64,000 nucleotides of DNA from Planctomycetes bacterium syqfu. GTDB lineage: Bacteria; Planctomycetota; Phycisphaerae; Phycisphaerales; Phycisphaeraceae. The stretch lies in assembly GCA_020974905.1 (NCBI GenBank), contig CP087563.1, positions 4,278,001 to 4,342,000 on the forward strand, read 5' to 3'. The notes beneath the pieces were generated by a model. The model made no database searches. It was not told the origin of the DNA and worked only from the letters and a program-made list of their open reading frames with translations. This document shows, piece by piece, positions 8,705-16,788 of this stretch. The position numbers and the translations under genes are program-made. Numbering within the stretch: the stretch's first letter is position 1; the number at the start of each line of letters is the position of its first letter.

Positions 8705-10270
8705 ATGCAGATCGACAAACTCTTGTCACATCATGGCCTGTCACTCAACCCGTTTGTGGCTGAGGAAGCAAGGCACGACCCGGTCTTTGAGCAGTTGCTT
8801 GAAGACGCGATGCCGCATCACCCTGACTTTGCCAAAATCCTCGGGCAGATTCATCGTCCCAGCGCCGCGGTGGTCTTCGGTGAGAAAGGTTCGGGCAAGA
8901 CCGCCATCCGTCTGCACATCGGTCGGCAGGTTCGGTTACACAACGATCAAAACCCTGATAGCAAAGCCCTGCTTGTCCCCTATGACGATTTGAACCCGGT
9001 GCTTGACCGTGTGCTCAAACGCAAGCGAAACAGCCGCAAAGGCGCTCGGGCGGATGTCGAGGAACTGCTCAAACAATTCAGACTCGAAGAACATCAGGAT
9101 GTGATTCTCTCGCTGGCAATGACACGGTTGGTTAATTGTCTGCTCGGTGAGCCGGGCCTCGGCGAAGACCAGACGCAGTTACCTCACGATGCACTGACCA
9201 AGATCCGCAAAATGCCCAAACGCAAGCGCATTGATCTGTTGGTGTTGGCCATGCTCTATGACCAACCCAGAAGCGGTGATGTGGTGTCACGCTTTGAAAA
9301 ACTCCGTAAAGCGCTACGGATTCGCCGGTGGTTCCCATTGAGTTGGCGCCTCTATGGCAGCTTGATCATGACCGTCCTGGGCGGTGGCGCATTGGGTTTT
9401 GAATGGCTCAGCCGCAATGTCTTTGGCGGTGAATTGATCCCGATGCAATATCTCATCGGTGCAGGTGTCATTGGTGCATTGGGTCTGGGTGGCCTGGTGT
9501 CATGGCTGATTCAGACGGTCAAGACCAATCGTCTTGCTAAGAAGATTCATCACGAAACGCCTGCGGTTGAACGCAGTGTGGATCAGTTCAAGGAGATGCT
9601 GCCGCAGATTGCCTCCAAGGATTTGACCGGTCAGCCTTGGCCGGCGCAGGGTGCTGAGGACGCCAAGAACTCACGCTATGAGTTGACGGGCAATCTCATG
9701 GAGATCATCCCGTCGCTGGGCTACTCGGGCATGATGGTGCTTGTTGATCGCGTGGATGAACCGACGGTGATCGCCTCCAATGCCGAGCGTATGCGCAGCG
9801 TGCTTTGGCCGATGCTTGATAACAAGTTCCTGCAGCAGCCGGGCATTGGCGTGAAGATGCTCCTGCCGATTGAGCTGCGACATATGCTGGTGCGTGAGTC
9901 GCCCGCCTTTTTCCAGGAAGCACGTCTGGATAAGCAGAACCTCGTTGAGCGTCTGACCTGGTCGGGTGCAACGCTCTTTGACCTGTGTACTTCTCGCCTG
10001 CGTGCCTGTCAAAAGGAAGGTTCGGATCCGATCTATCTGACGGACCTGTTTGAAGCGGATGTCTCGCGGGAAATGGTGGTCGATGCCTTGGATCAAATGC
10101 ACCAGCCGCGCGACGCGTTCAAGTTCCTGTATTCAGTGATCCAGGAACACTGTCGCATGATCCCCGAAGACGAAGGCAAACCGCTGATTGCCCGAATCAC
10201 GCTTGAGACGGTTCGCCGAGATCAGGCCCGTCGCGTACAGGAACTCTACCGCGGTTTGTCACCCGCCTGA
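8705..10270 (+). CDS. Membrane-associated P-loop ATPase, function unknown
   Basis: This 521-aa protein has a clear Walker A motif, GEKGSGKT (residues 59-66), and a Walker B-like strand ending in acids (MMVLVDRVDEP, about 345-355). Between them is a pair of membrane helices (about 215-285: SLIMTVLGGGALGFEW and YLIGAGVIGALGLGGLVSW). The insertion of two membrane helices into a STAND/KAP-like NTPase core is typical of KAP P-loop NTPases, which often act at the membrane, but the sequence is too divergent for a firm call. The N-terminus (LLSHHGLSLNPF) resembles the start of ExeA-like ATPases. It seems to be monocistronic. Confidence 0.7.
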   Translation: MQIDKLLSHHGLSLNPFVAEEARHDPVFEQLLEDAMPHHPDFAKILGQIHRPSAAVVFGEKGSGKTAIRLHIGRQVRLHNDQNPDSKALLVPYDDLNPVLDRVLKRKRNSRKGARADVEELLKQFRLEEHQDVILSLAMTRLVNCLLGEPGLGEDQTQLPHDALTKIRKMPKRKRIDLLVLAMLYDQPRSGDVVSRFEKLRKALRIRRWFPLSWRLYGSLIMTVLGGGALGFEWLSRNVFGGELIPMQYLIGAGVIGALGLGGLVSWLIQTVKTNRLAKKIHHETPAVERSVDQFKEMLPQIASKDLTGQPWPAQGAEDAKNSRYELTGNLMEIIPSLGYSGMMVLVDRVDEPTVIASNAERMRSVLWPMLDNKFLQQPGIGVKMLLPIELRHMLVRESPAFFQEARLDKQNLVERLTWSGATLFDLCTSRLRACQKEGSDPIYLTDLFEADVSREMVVDALDQMHQPRDAFKFLYSVIQEHCRMIPEDEGKPLIARITLETVRRDQARRVQELYRGLSPA

Positions 10271-10889
10271 ACCGTCTCCGGAAGCTCCCGCAAGCCTCCG
10301 GAAGTCCCTGACAGCCCTGGGAAATATTCCTGGAAACATCCCCAGCAAGTACCCAAAACGTACCTGAGCCCTCACCGATGAGCCTGGATCACATGGTTCT
10401 TGATACGAAAAAGCAGGCGTGTTCAAAGCCATTTTCCCGTGGAAAACTCAAAAAACAGATTTTTTTTTCGAACAGGCAATCAGGCAACGCGTCTGATCGG
10501 TTATTTTTCGTTGTGTGATGGATCAGGAACAGGCATCATGTGCTGATCATTGTTCAATCCGTTATTTTGCGGTGATTTACAAATTTTATCGGGCGTCGGC
10601 ACAGGTGACATTTTTGTTGCAACCGACAAAATGCGCATTTTTGTAGCATGTCCAACCCCCTGCCCAAGTCTTAGGCACCTCAAAGACCGATTTTTGGTCA
10701 GAATTTTGTTTGCATTTTACGATGATTTGGTTAAAATAGTGTGCAAATCCCTAAATGTTAGGGGTCGTTGTGCAATCGGTCATTACGGGCATGCATGTGG
10801 CATGCTCTTTGCATTGTGACCAAAGTTGTCACAACTATCGCGTCAAACGGTTGGTAGGAAATTAACATTTGGTCAAGGAGAAAAAGATT
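10271..10889. other. 619-bp intergenic region
   Basis: The first 60 bp contain CCGGAAG microrepeats (tccggaagctcccg and cctccggaagtccc) similar to the 3' end of the ExbD gene near 58310. The middle has no recognisable coding. The last 180 bp hold a promoter-like pair and small hairpins, CCCTAA-atg-TTAGGG (about 10749-10763) and GCATGC-atgtg-GCATGC, which would lie in the 5' leader of the beta-barrel gene. Confidence 0.5.
10710..10737 (+). promoter_or_regulatory. Candidate sigma-70-type promoter for the beta-barrel gene
   Basis: TTGCAT (10710-10715) and TAAAAT (10732-10737) are 16 bp apart. The start of transcription would be near 10744, giving a leader of about 145 nt with two small hairpins before ATG 10890. 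The call is based on sequence match only. Confidence 0.4.
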
Positions 10890-11786
10890 ATGACGGCACG
10901 AATCATGTGTATGTGTGCTATCCTCGCAGCGCTGGTCAGCCCTGCGATGGCTCAAGAAGAAGCTGCTCCCGCCGGTCCCAATACCGGTGCAGTTTCCTTT
11001 ACTCTCGGCGTGGACTTCACCACCGCCTATTTCTATCGTGGTATCATTCAGGAAAATCAGGGTCTGATTATGCAGCCCTACGCTGATGCTACCTTCCAGC
11101 TCACCGACGCGCTTAGCGTCTACCTGGGCACCTGGAACTCCATTCAGGACAACCTGGCTGGTAGCGACTGGTACGAATCCGACTTCTTTGTCGGTGCCAG
11201 CTACTCCCTGAGCGAATGCCTCAGCGTCGACCTGAGCTACATCTGGCTCTACGGTCCCTCTGGTGGCGGCGAATTCACTCAGGAAATCAACATCGGTGTT
11301 GCCTATGACGACTCCGGTCTCTGGGGTGATGGCTTTGATGGCCTTCAGCCTTACGTCCTCGTTGGTATCGAAACCAGCGGTGGTTCGGACATGGGTGGCC
11401 TGCACGGCTCAGGCAGCAAGGGTACCTACCTTGAACTGGGCGTCGCTCCTTCATTCACCGTTGTCGAATCCGCTTCCAGCCCCATCACCCTGACCATCCC
11501 CGTGACGGTCGGCTTGGGTTGGGATTACTATGAAGCATTTTCCGATGCAACGCCTGGTGTGCTCGAAGATGATACCTTCGGCTATCTGGACATCGGTCTT
11601 GACTTCTCCATGCCCCTGAGCTTCGTTCCCGCTCAGTTCGGCAGCTGGGAAGCCGCCGCTGGCGTGCACTTCCTGTTGCTCGGTGACTCCACTGAAACCA
11701 TCAGTGGTAACCAAGGCACTTGGGGCGTTGGCTCCGGCGACGACTTTGAAGTCATCGGTACTTTTGGTATCAGCATGAGCTATTGA
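10890..11786 (+). CDS. Secreted outer-membrane beta-barrel protein, TorF/Gcw_chp-like putative porin
   Basis: ATG 10890 follows a good ribosome site (AAGGAG at 10875-10880); an upstream TTG would lie before that site. The 298-aa product has a signal peptide (cleavage after SPAMA) and a mature part of alternating strands typical of small beta-barrels: VSFTLGVDFTTAYFYRGI near the start, several Gly/Tyr-rich strands, and a C-terminal strand FGISMSY ending in an aromatic residue, as recognised by the Bam machinery. The opening strand with YRG is characteristic of the TorF/Gcw_chp family. The gene has its own promoter-like signals and a strong terminator, so it is probably well expressed. Confidence 0.85.
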   Translation: MTARIMCMCAILAALVSPAMAQEEAAPAGPNTGAVSFTLGVDFTTAYFYRGIIQENQGLIMQPYADATFQLTDALSVYLGTWNSIQDNLAGSDWYESDFFVGASYSLSECLSVDLSYIWLYGPSGGGEFTQEINIGVAYDDSGLWGDGFDGLQPYVLVGIETSGGSDMGGLHGSGSKGTYLELGVAPSFTVVESASSPITLTIPVTVGLGWDYYEAFSDATPGVLEDDTFGYLDIGLDFSMPLSFVPAQFGSWEAAAGVHFLLLGDSTETISGNQGTWGVGSGDDFEVIGTFGISMSY

Positions 11787-11837
11787 GCCTTTGTGCTCAC
11801 TGACGCGATAAAGACTATATAGCTCGTGCCAACCTCA

Positions 11838-11876
11838 GGGCTCGATCTCGCTTCGGCAAGATCGAGTCCTTTTTTT
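11838..11876 (+). terminator. Strong intrinsic terminator
   Basis: The stem GGGCTCGATCTCGC / GCAAGATCGAGTCC has a TTCG loop and is followed by seven T. It lies 50 bp after the beta-barrel gene. Confidence 0.92.
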
Positions 11877-11899
11877 ATGCGCACACAATACAAAAATTG

Positions 11900-12183
11900 T
11901 AACCGCCAAGACGCCAAGAGCGCCAAGGTAAGACAAAGGCGACAGTTGGTATTCAACACAATGTGAAAACCTTAAGCGTTTTGCGTCACGATTTACCGCT
12001 TTGTTGCGAATATCAAAAGCCGCTGGAAGCCGTAGGATTCCTGCGGGTGCCTTGAAGGCGGAAAGTCATAACGCAAACGGCTCTATCGTTCACATGTAGC
12101 CTCATCATTTGCCTGTCCCCAAAACGCAAAAGCAAGCAACTCAATCTCTCTTACCTTGGCGTTCTTGGCGTCTTGGCGGTTTG
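11900..12183. repeat. Large CTTGGCG-unit inverted repeat
   Basis: Arms of 32 nt, beginning aaccgccaagacgccaag and ending cttggcgtcttggcggtt, match with one mismatch and enclose about 220 bp. TAAGACA follows the left arm (about 11928). The interior contains a GC-rich hairpin segment (about 12011-12063) resembling the hairpins at 23241 and 55555. It looks like a non-autonomous (MITE-like) element; the right arm ends 38 bp before the next gene. Confidence 0.75.
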
Positions 12184-12221
12184 AAAATCTGTCATTCAAA
12201 CAATCCTGATACAATCACACC

Positions 12222-12980
12222 ATGAGTACGCCACTGTATCTGCCACCGGTCCCGCAACTGGGTCGCATTGATATTCACAGCCATCTGCTGCCCGGCATTG
12301 ATGACGGTTGTGAAGACGTCAACCAATGCATCGACTGCATCCGTCAACTCAAGGAAGCAGGCTATACCGGCTCGATTTGCACGCCGCACATCATCCCGCA
12401 TATGTTCCCCGACAACACCCGCGATAACATCATCCGCTGGGTCGAGAACCTGCGTATTGAACTGGTCAATCGCAATGTCGACTACACCCTTTGGCCCGGC
12501 GGGGAAGTCAATCTCCAGGAGAACATGCCCCAGTGGCTGGACGAACACGGCGTCCCCACGCTCGCTGGCTCCAACTGTGTCCTCATGGATCACTGGGCGG
12601 ACACCTGGCCGGACTGGTTCCCAACAGTCATACAATGGTTCATCGATAAAGGCTATCAGCCGATCCTTGCACACCCCGAACGCATGCGCTGCTGCTGGGA
12701 TCAGCCTGAGGGCCTGGACCAACTCCTTGACATGGGCGTTTGGCTGCAAGGTAACTTCCTGCCGATCACCGGTGAAGAAGGCTACGAACCCGACCAACTC
12801 TCTCGTCGGTACATTGAGAATCAGAATTACAAACTCATGGCCATGGACATGCACAAACCCGACAGCATCCCCAGTCGGATCGATGGCATGAAAATCGTCT
12901 TAACCGAGTATGGCAACCAACTCCTCGACCACTTCACCGTCGATGCCCCACGGCAATTGCTCCTCAGCCATTTGCTTTGA
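12222..12980 (+). CDS. CpsB/CapC-type PHP-domain tyrosine phosphatase
   Basis: This 252-aa protein has the PHP metal-binding motifs in order: DIHSHLLPGIDDG, CTPHIIPH, GGEVNL, LAHPERM and MAMDMH. This is the pattern of CpsB/YwqE manganese-dependent protein-tyrosine phosphatases, which dephosphorylate BY-kinases that control polysaccharide export. In the classic enzyme the last motif reads SDAH, here MDMH, a small deviation. No polysaccharide-export genes are adjacent, so the target is unknown. It is cytoplasmic and stands alone between a palindromic repeat and a transposase remnant. Confidence 0.83.
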   Translation: MSTPLYLPPVPQLGRIDIHSHLLPGIDDGCEDVNQCIDCIRQLKEAGYTGSICTPHIIPHMFPDNTRDNIIRWVENLRIELVNRNVDYTLWPGGEVNLQENMPQWLDEHGVPTLAGSNCVLMDHWADTWPDWFPTVIQWFIDKGYQPILAHPERMRCCWDQPEGLDQLLDMGVWLQGNFLPITGEEGYEPDQLSRRYIENQNYKLMAMDMHKPDSIPSRIDGMKIVLTEYGNQLLDHFTVDAPRQLLLSHLL

Positions 12981-13065
12981 CACGATGCTTTCTTTTTAAA
13001 GACATTTTTCACCGCAGAGCAGCTGTGTTGTTTGTCAAGGCCTTTGCCTCAAGCGCCAGCAGCTC

Positions 13066-13518
13066 TTATCCCCGGAAGGCAACGCCGTGAACTGTCTGCA
13101 AATGTTCAATGCCAAGCAGCGGCAAAATGCACAGACTCAACAACGTCCAATTGATCTGTACCGTCGCTCGTTGACCGGTGCGACAGTCGATCTTTGCTGA
13201 GCACAATATGCGTTTCAAACTGTGGCAAAACAGTTCAATGCCCCAACGCAACCGATACGCACGACAGACCATCGGCACGCTCAACTGACGCACGTTACCT
13301 ACGTTCGTCAACAGGTATACCGGTTTGTCAACAGTCCCCACTTTGATTAATCGCAACCGCAACAGCGGAACCTGACGCTGACGTTTGACAGGCCATGCGT
13401 AAACCCATTGTCCTTGACAAGTCACATCCAACTCCCGCCAAAGATCGCTGAGTAAGGGAAAGTCGACACGATGCAACTCGCCTGAACCGATAAACCAAGT
13501 CACAAAAAAACGCGGCAT
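13066..13518 (-). pseudogene. IS4-family transposase, C-terminal remnant
   Basis: The 150-aa frame contains the IS4 signature Y-x2-R-x3-E-x6-K exactly (YRLRWGIELFCHSLK), with a preceding segment (LLRLRLIKVGTVDKPVYLLTN) typical of the region after the second catalytic Asp. The N-terminal catalytic Asp residues are missing. The first codons (ATG CCG CGT TTT) lie inside the terminator of the neighbouring transporter gene, so the real insertion-sequence fragment begins near 13503. On the other side the stop at 13066 is followed by ttgacaaacaacacagctgc (about 13024-13043), which looks like the element's terminal sequence, and then a truncated CACCGCAGAG repeat arm. Confidence 0.85.
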
Positions 13519-13546
13519 GTCAAGATGAAGCTCGGCATGCCGCGTT
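13504..13546 (-). terminator. Intrinsic terminator of the AspT-type transporter gene
   Basis: On the minus strand AACGCGGCATG and its exact complement enclose a short loop and are followed by seven T. It lies 40 bp after the stop codon of the transporter gene. The transposase fragment joins directly at its end. Confidence 0.9.
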
Positions 13547-13586
13547 GTTGTTATTTGATTGTCGATCGTCTACACGATCAAACGTC

Positions 13587-16490
13587 TTAGCTCAGCAGGC
13601 TGATGACCAACTGGGCGAAGATGGTCATCAGAATCAATGCCACGGGATAAGCCGTTGCGTAGCTGACGACCGGGATGTCCGAATCGGTCTTGGCGGTGAT
13701 GGCACCCAGGCCCGGGGTCGAGGTCATACCACCACAGGTTCCGCCAAGCGTCTGAAGCAGGTTGAGCTTGAGCACCTTACGAGCAATCGGGTAACCAATG
13801 GCCATCGGGATCGCGGTGACAATTACACCCATGATAAAGAGCTTGATACCGTGTTCCTGAACCACCTCGACAAACGAGCTGCCGGCTTTGACACCTGCCC
13901 CCATCAGGAAGAGAACCAGGCCCAACTCGGTCATGAACAAACGCGAAGCGCGGGGCATGTAACCGGTCATGAAACCCAGTCGACCAAAGTGACCGAGAAT
14001 CAGCGAGACAAACAACGGACCGCCGGTCATCCCCAGGGCAAAGCTTGCGCCGGTGCCAAAGCCAAACGGCATCTTGCCCAGGATGATGCCCAGTGAAATA
14101 CCAATGCCCAGTGAAAGCAGATCGGTCTGTTCCAATGCCTTGGCACGGTGACCAGCTTCCTCAGAGAACTTGTCCATGTTGGCAGGCTCACCGACAACCG
14201 TCAGGGCATCGGCACGCTGAATGATGGTGTCGGCATTGGGGACGAAGCTTGCATCGTTACGCACGATACGTGAAACCGACACACCATACTTGCGAAGCAC
14301 GTCCAAGCCACGCAGACTGCGACCGACAAAGGCCGAGCTGGTGACGACGACCGTGCGGCGTTCGCGGTCAGCGTCCATAAAGAACGGCTCATCGCTACGG
14401 CGTCCAAGAAACTCTTCGACAATCTTGAGGTTTTCCTGCTTACCGACGACCAGGACCTTTTCACCTTCTTCAAGGATCACATCCGGGGTCACCGGAACCA
14501 TGCGGTCGTCCTTCTTGATACGGACAATCTGGCAGGAGTTCTGCTGAATGAAGTCCAGATCGACCAGGTGCTTGCCAATGGCAGCGGGGTTGGTGATCTC
14601 AACGAGCACACGCATGATCATTTTCTTCTGTGAACTCTGGGAAACGATTTCGCTGGAAAGTTTGTCCAGGTCAACGCCCATGAGCTTGGGCAGCAACTGC
14701 ACAAAAAGCACCACGCCCACAACACCGAAGGGATAGGCAACACCGTAACCCACCGACGCCAACGGGCCGGTTTCCTTGAGCATGTCCACCGCAGCAGCCA
14801 GTGCCGGTGTCGATGTCATTGAGCCAGCAAAGATACCGACGGACAGTTCGCATGGGATGGCAAAAAGTTTGCCACAGATGACGGTACATGCTGCACCGAT
14901 ACACACCAGGATCATGCCCATGATCGCCAGGTTTTTACCCTGACTGACAAAGGCGCGGAAGAAGCCGGGGCCGGCACCAAGACCGACGCCATAGACGAAG
15001 AGGATCAGACCCAACGTGCCGATCTTCGCGGGGATGGTCAACCCGAAGTGTCCAAAGAGCAGTGCTGCAAAAAGCACACCTGAACTACCCAGCGAAATCC
15101 CGCGGATGGAGATCGCACCAAAGCCCAACCCCACAGCCAGGATAGCGAACATGGCAAGCAACTGGTTTTCCAAAAGCATGCGAATCGTACCTGGCTTTTC
15201 AGCCGGTTTGGCAGCAGCCGGAGCCGCTTCGATCACCGGGAAAACCGTATCCGCAACATCGCCCTTGTAAAGCACCACCTTTGTGGGAGTGGTCGCCTGG
15301 TGATGATAGGCACCGAAGTTCATGAATTGAATCTTGCCCAACGGTGAAGGCATTACCAAGGTGTTTAGCGCGGTGAACACATCCGTCTTGCTGGCCTGTG
15401 CGTCCGCCAAGGCCTGGCCTGCAACAAGCATCGCCGTGTAGGCCTGCGTTGCGTGCGATTCAGGAACCGCATGATCGATCGCTTCTTTGAACATGTTGCG
15501 GAACCGCTGATCGTAGTCCTTGACCAATTCGTTGTTCGGATCAATCTGCCAGGGGGAGACAACGTACAGTCCCTTGGGATTGTCCGCAGCTTTGACCGAA
15601 GCAAACATACGAAACTCTGGGGTGGTAAACGCACCGTAAAGCCCCATGATCTTGTTGGTCGTCATAAATTGATTGACCAGCTTCTTGGCGTCCTTGGTCG
15701 AACGACCGAGCATGATCACCACGGTGTCAGGCTCAATTTCCAGATCCGCGATGGCCTTGGTAATCTGGCCAGGCAAATATGCGATGATCTGATTTTCATT
15801 CATCCCCTTGGAAACCAATGCACCAATCATGGCCTTGGCGGCAGAGCGACCGAACGGGTCGTCTTCGGCAAACATCAAAACCTTCTTGGCTTCCCACTTG
15901 GACCAGACTTTTTCCAGGTAACCCGCTGCCGTCTCCGACACCTTGTCCTGCGGAGCAGCAATGCGATAAACCACGGTATCCGGATCCTGATTGAGCTTGT
16001 CGATCGTGGCAACAGGCGTGACCACCGGCAGATTTAACTCACGAGCCGCGGCCTCCAGAGCCAACGCCTCTTCGGACGTGTAAGGCCCCACAATCACATC
16101 CGGCTTCCAATCGGCAACCGGACCCTTGACCAGGCTGGCCATATCAACCGCTTTGCCCGAATCAAAGTAACGCACTTCGGCGTTCTTGAGTACGCTTTCC
16201 TTGAGCACCACCGCACCAAGCGTGTAGCCCTGCTGAAGCAGCGACCCCGTGGTGGCATGTGTCCCCGAAAGCGGCAAAATCACAGCGATCTTGTTTGGCC
16301 CTGAGAGTTGAACTGGAGCAGTTACCTCAGCGCCATCAGTGGTCTTGGATTGGGCTGAATCAGTTGACTGCTGAGCCTGGGCAAAGGAGAAAACAGTCAA
16401 CGCCAAAAGCACCGACAACGCTGCACAAAATTTGAAAGAACCACAATTTACAGTTCGTTTAAAAAACGACACGAACGGTTTGGGATGCAT
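13587..16490 (-). CDS. Periplasmic LIV-type binding protein fused to an AspT/AAE-family antiporter
   Basis: The 967-aa product has three parts. Residues 1-39 are a signal peptide or anchor; 66-422 are a type-I periplasmic binding domain (IAVILPLSGTHATTG, WKPDVIVGPYTSEEA, DTVVYRIAAPQDKVSE); 440-967 are an aspartate:alanine exchanger-type transporter. The transporter shows both repeat signatures (GSMTSTPALAAA and GGMTSTPGLGAI) and two RCK_C regulatory domains (about 623-695 and 711-775) in the large central loop. AAE carriers exchange amino or dicarboxylic acids and work without binding proteins, so the fusion is unusual. I chose ATG 16490 (AGGA at good spacing) over two upstream starts. The adjacent gene carries the same binding domain on a different transporter. 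Confidence 0.9.
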   Translation of the reverse strand: MHPKPFVSFFKRTVNCGSFKFCAALSVLLALTVFSFAQAQQSTDSAQSKTTDGAEVTAPVQLSGPNKIAVILPLSGTHATTGSLLQQGYTLGAVVLKESVLKNAEVRYFDSGKAVDMASLVKGPVADWKPDVIVGPYTSEEALALEAAARELNLPVVTPVATIDKLNQDPDTVVYRIAAPQDKVSETAAGYLEKVWSKWEAKKVLMFAEDDPFGRSAAKAMIGALVSKGMNENQIIAYLPGQITKAIADLEIEPDTVVIMLGRSTKDAKKLVNQFMTTNKIMGLYGAFTTPEFRMFASVKAADNPKGLYVVSPWQIDPNNELVKDYDQRFRNMFKEAIDHAVPESHATQAYTAMLVAGQALADAQASKTDVFTALNTLVMPSPLGKIQFMNFGAYHHQATTPTKVVLYKGDVADTVFPVIEAAPAAAKPAEKPGTIRMLLENQLLAMFAILAVGLGFGAISIRGISLGSSGVLFAALLFGHFGLTIPAKIGTLGLILFVYGVGLGAGPGFFRAFVSQGKNLAIMGMILVCIGAACTVICGKLFAIPCELSVGIFAGSMTSTPALAAAVDMLKETGPLASVGYGVAYPFGVVGVVLFVQLLPKLMGVDLDKLSSEIVSQSSQKKMIMRVLVEITNPAAIGKHLVDLDFIQQNSCQIVRIKKDDRMVPVTPDVILEEGEKVLVVGKQENLKIVEEFLGRRSDEPFFMDADRERRTVVVTSSAFVGRSLRGLDVLRKYGVSVSRIVRNDASFVPNADTIIQRADALTVVGEPANMDKFSEEAGHRAKALEQTDLLSLGIGISLGIILGKMPFGFGTGASFALGMTGGPLFVSLILGHFGRLGFMTGYMPRASRLFMTELGLVLFLMGAGVKAGSSFVEVVQEHGIKLFIMGVIVTAIPMAIGYPIARKVLKLNLLQTLGGTCGGMTSTPGLGAITAKTDSDIPVVSYATAYPVALILMTIFAQLVISLLS

Positions 16491-16569
16491 GTTAATCCTG
16501 ACTTTCATAAGGGTTGGCGGAAAAAACAAACAAGAGGGCAGTGTACTCAACCATCATTAAAAAGCAAGT

Positions 16570-16598
16570 ATTATCTTTTTATGTGATCTCAAATTCAA
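16570..16598 (-). promoter_or_regulatory. Candidate promoter of the binding protein-AspT fusion gene
   Basis: On the minus strand TTGAAT (16598-16593) and GATAAT (16575-16570) are 17 bp apart. Transcription would start near 16563, about 70 nt before ATG 16490. This suggests the gene can be expressed separately from the upstream DASS fusion gene, although both lie on the same strand. Confidence 0.55.
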
Positions 16599-16788
16599 CC
16601 CGCAAGATCACAAAAAGTCAGGATCAAACCCAGACCATCCCAGCCTGTGGAAAAACACAATTTTATTTCAATTAAACATTTACAATCGTCCGCGCAAACG
16701 ACAGCCAAATCGACCGCAACAACCAAAGATTTTCCACATAAACCTTCGACGCATGCTGGTTGACGGATGAGAAATCAGCTTAGTGACA

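Noticed and set aside
16640-16740. Two TTTTCCACA sequences in opposite orientation, possible DnaA boxes
   Set aside because: Each differs from the consensus by one base, there are only two, and no dnaA, dnaN or AT-rich unwinding region is nearby. Not an origin on this evidence.
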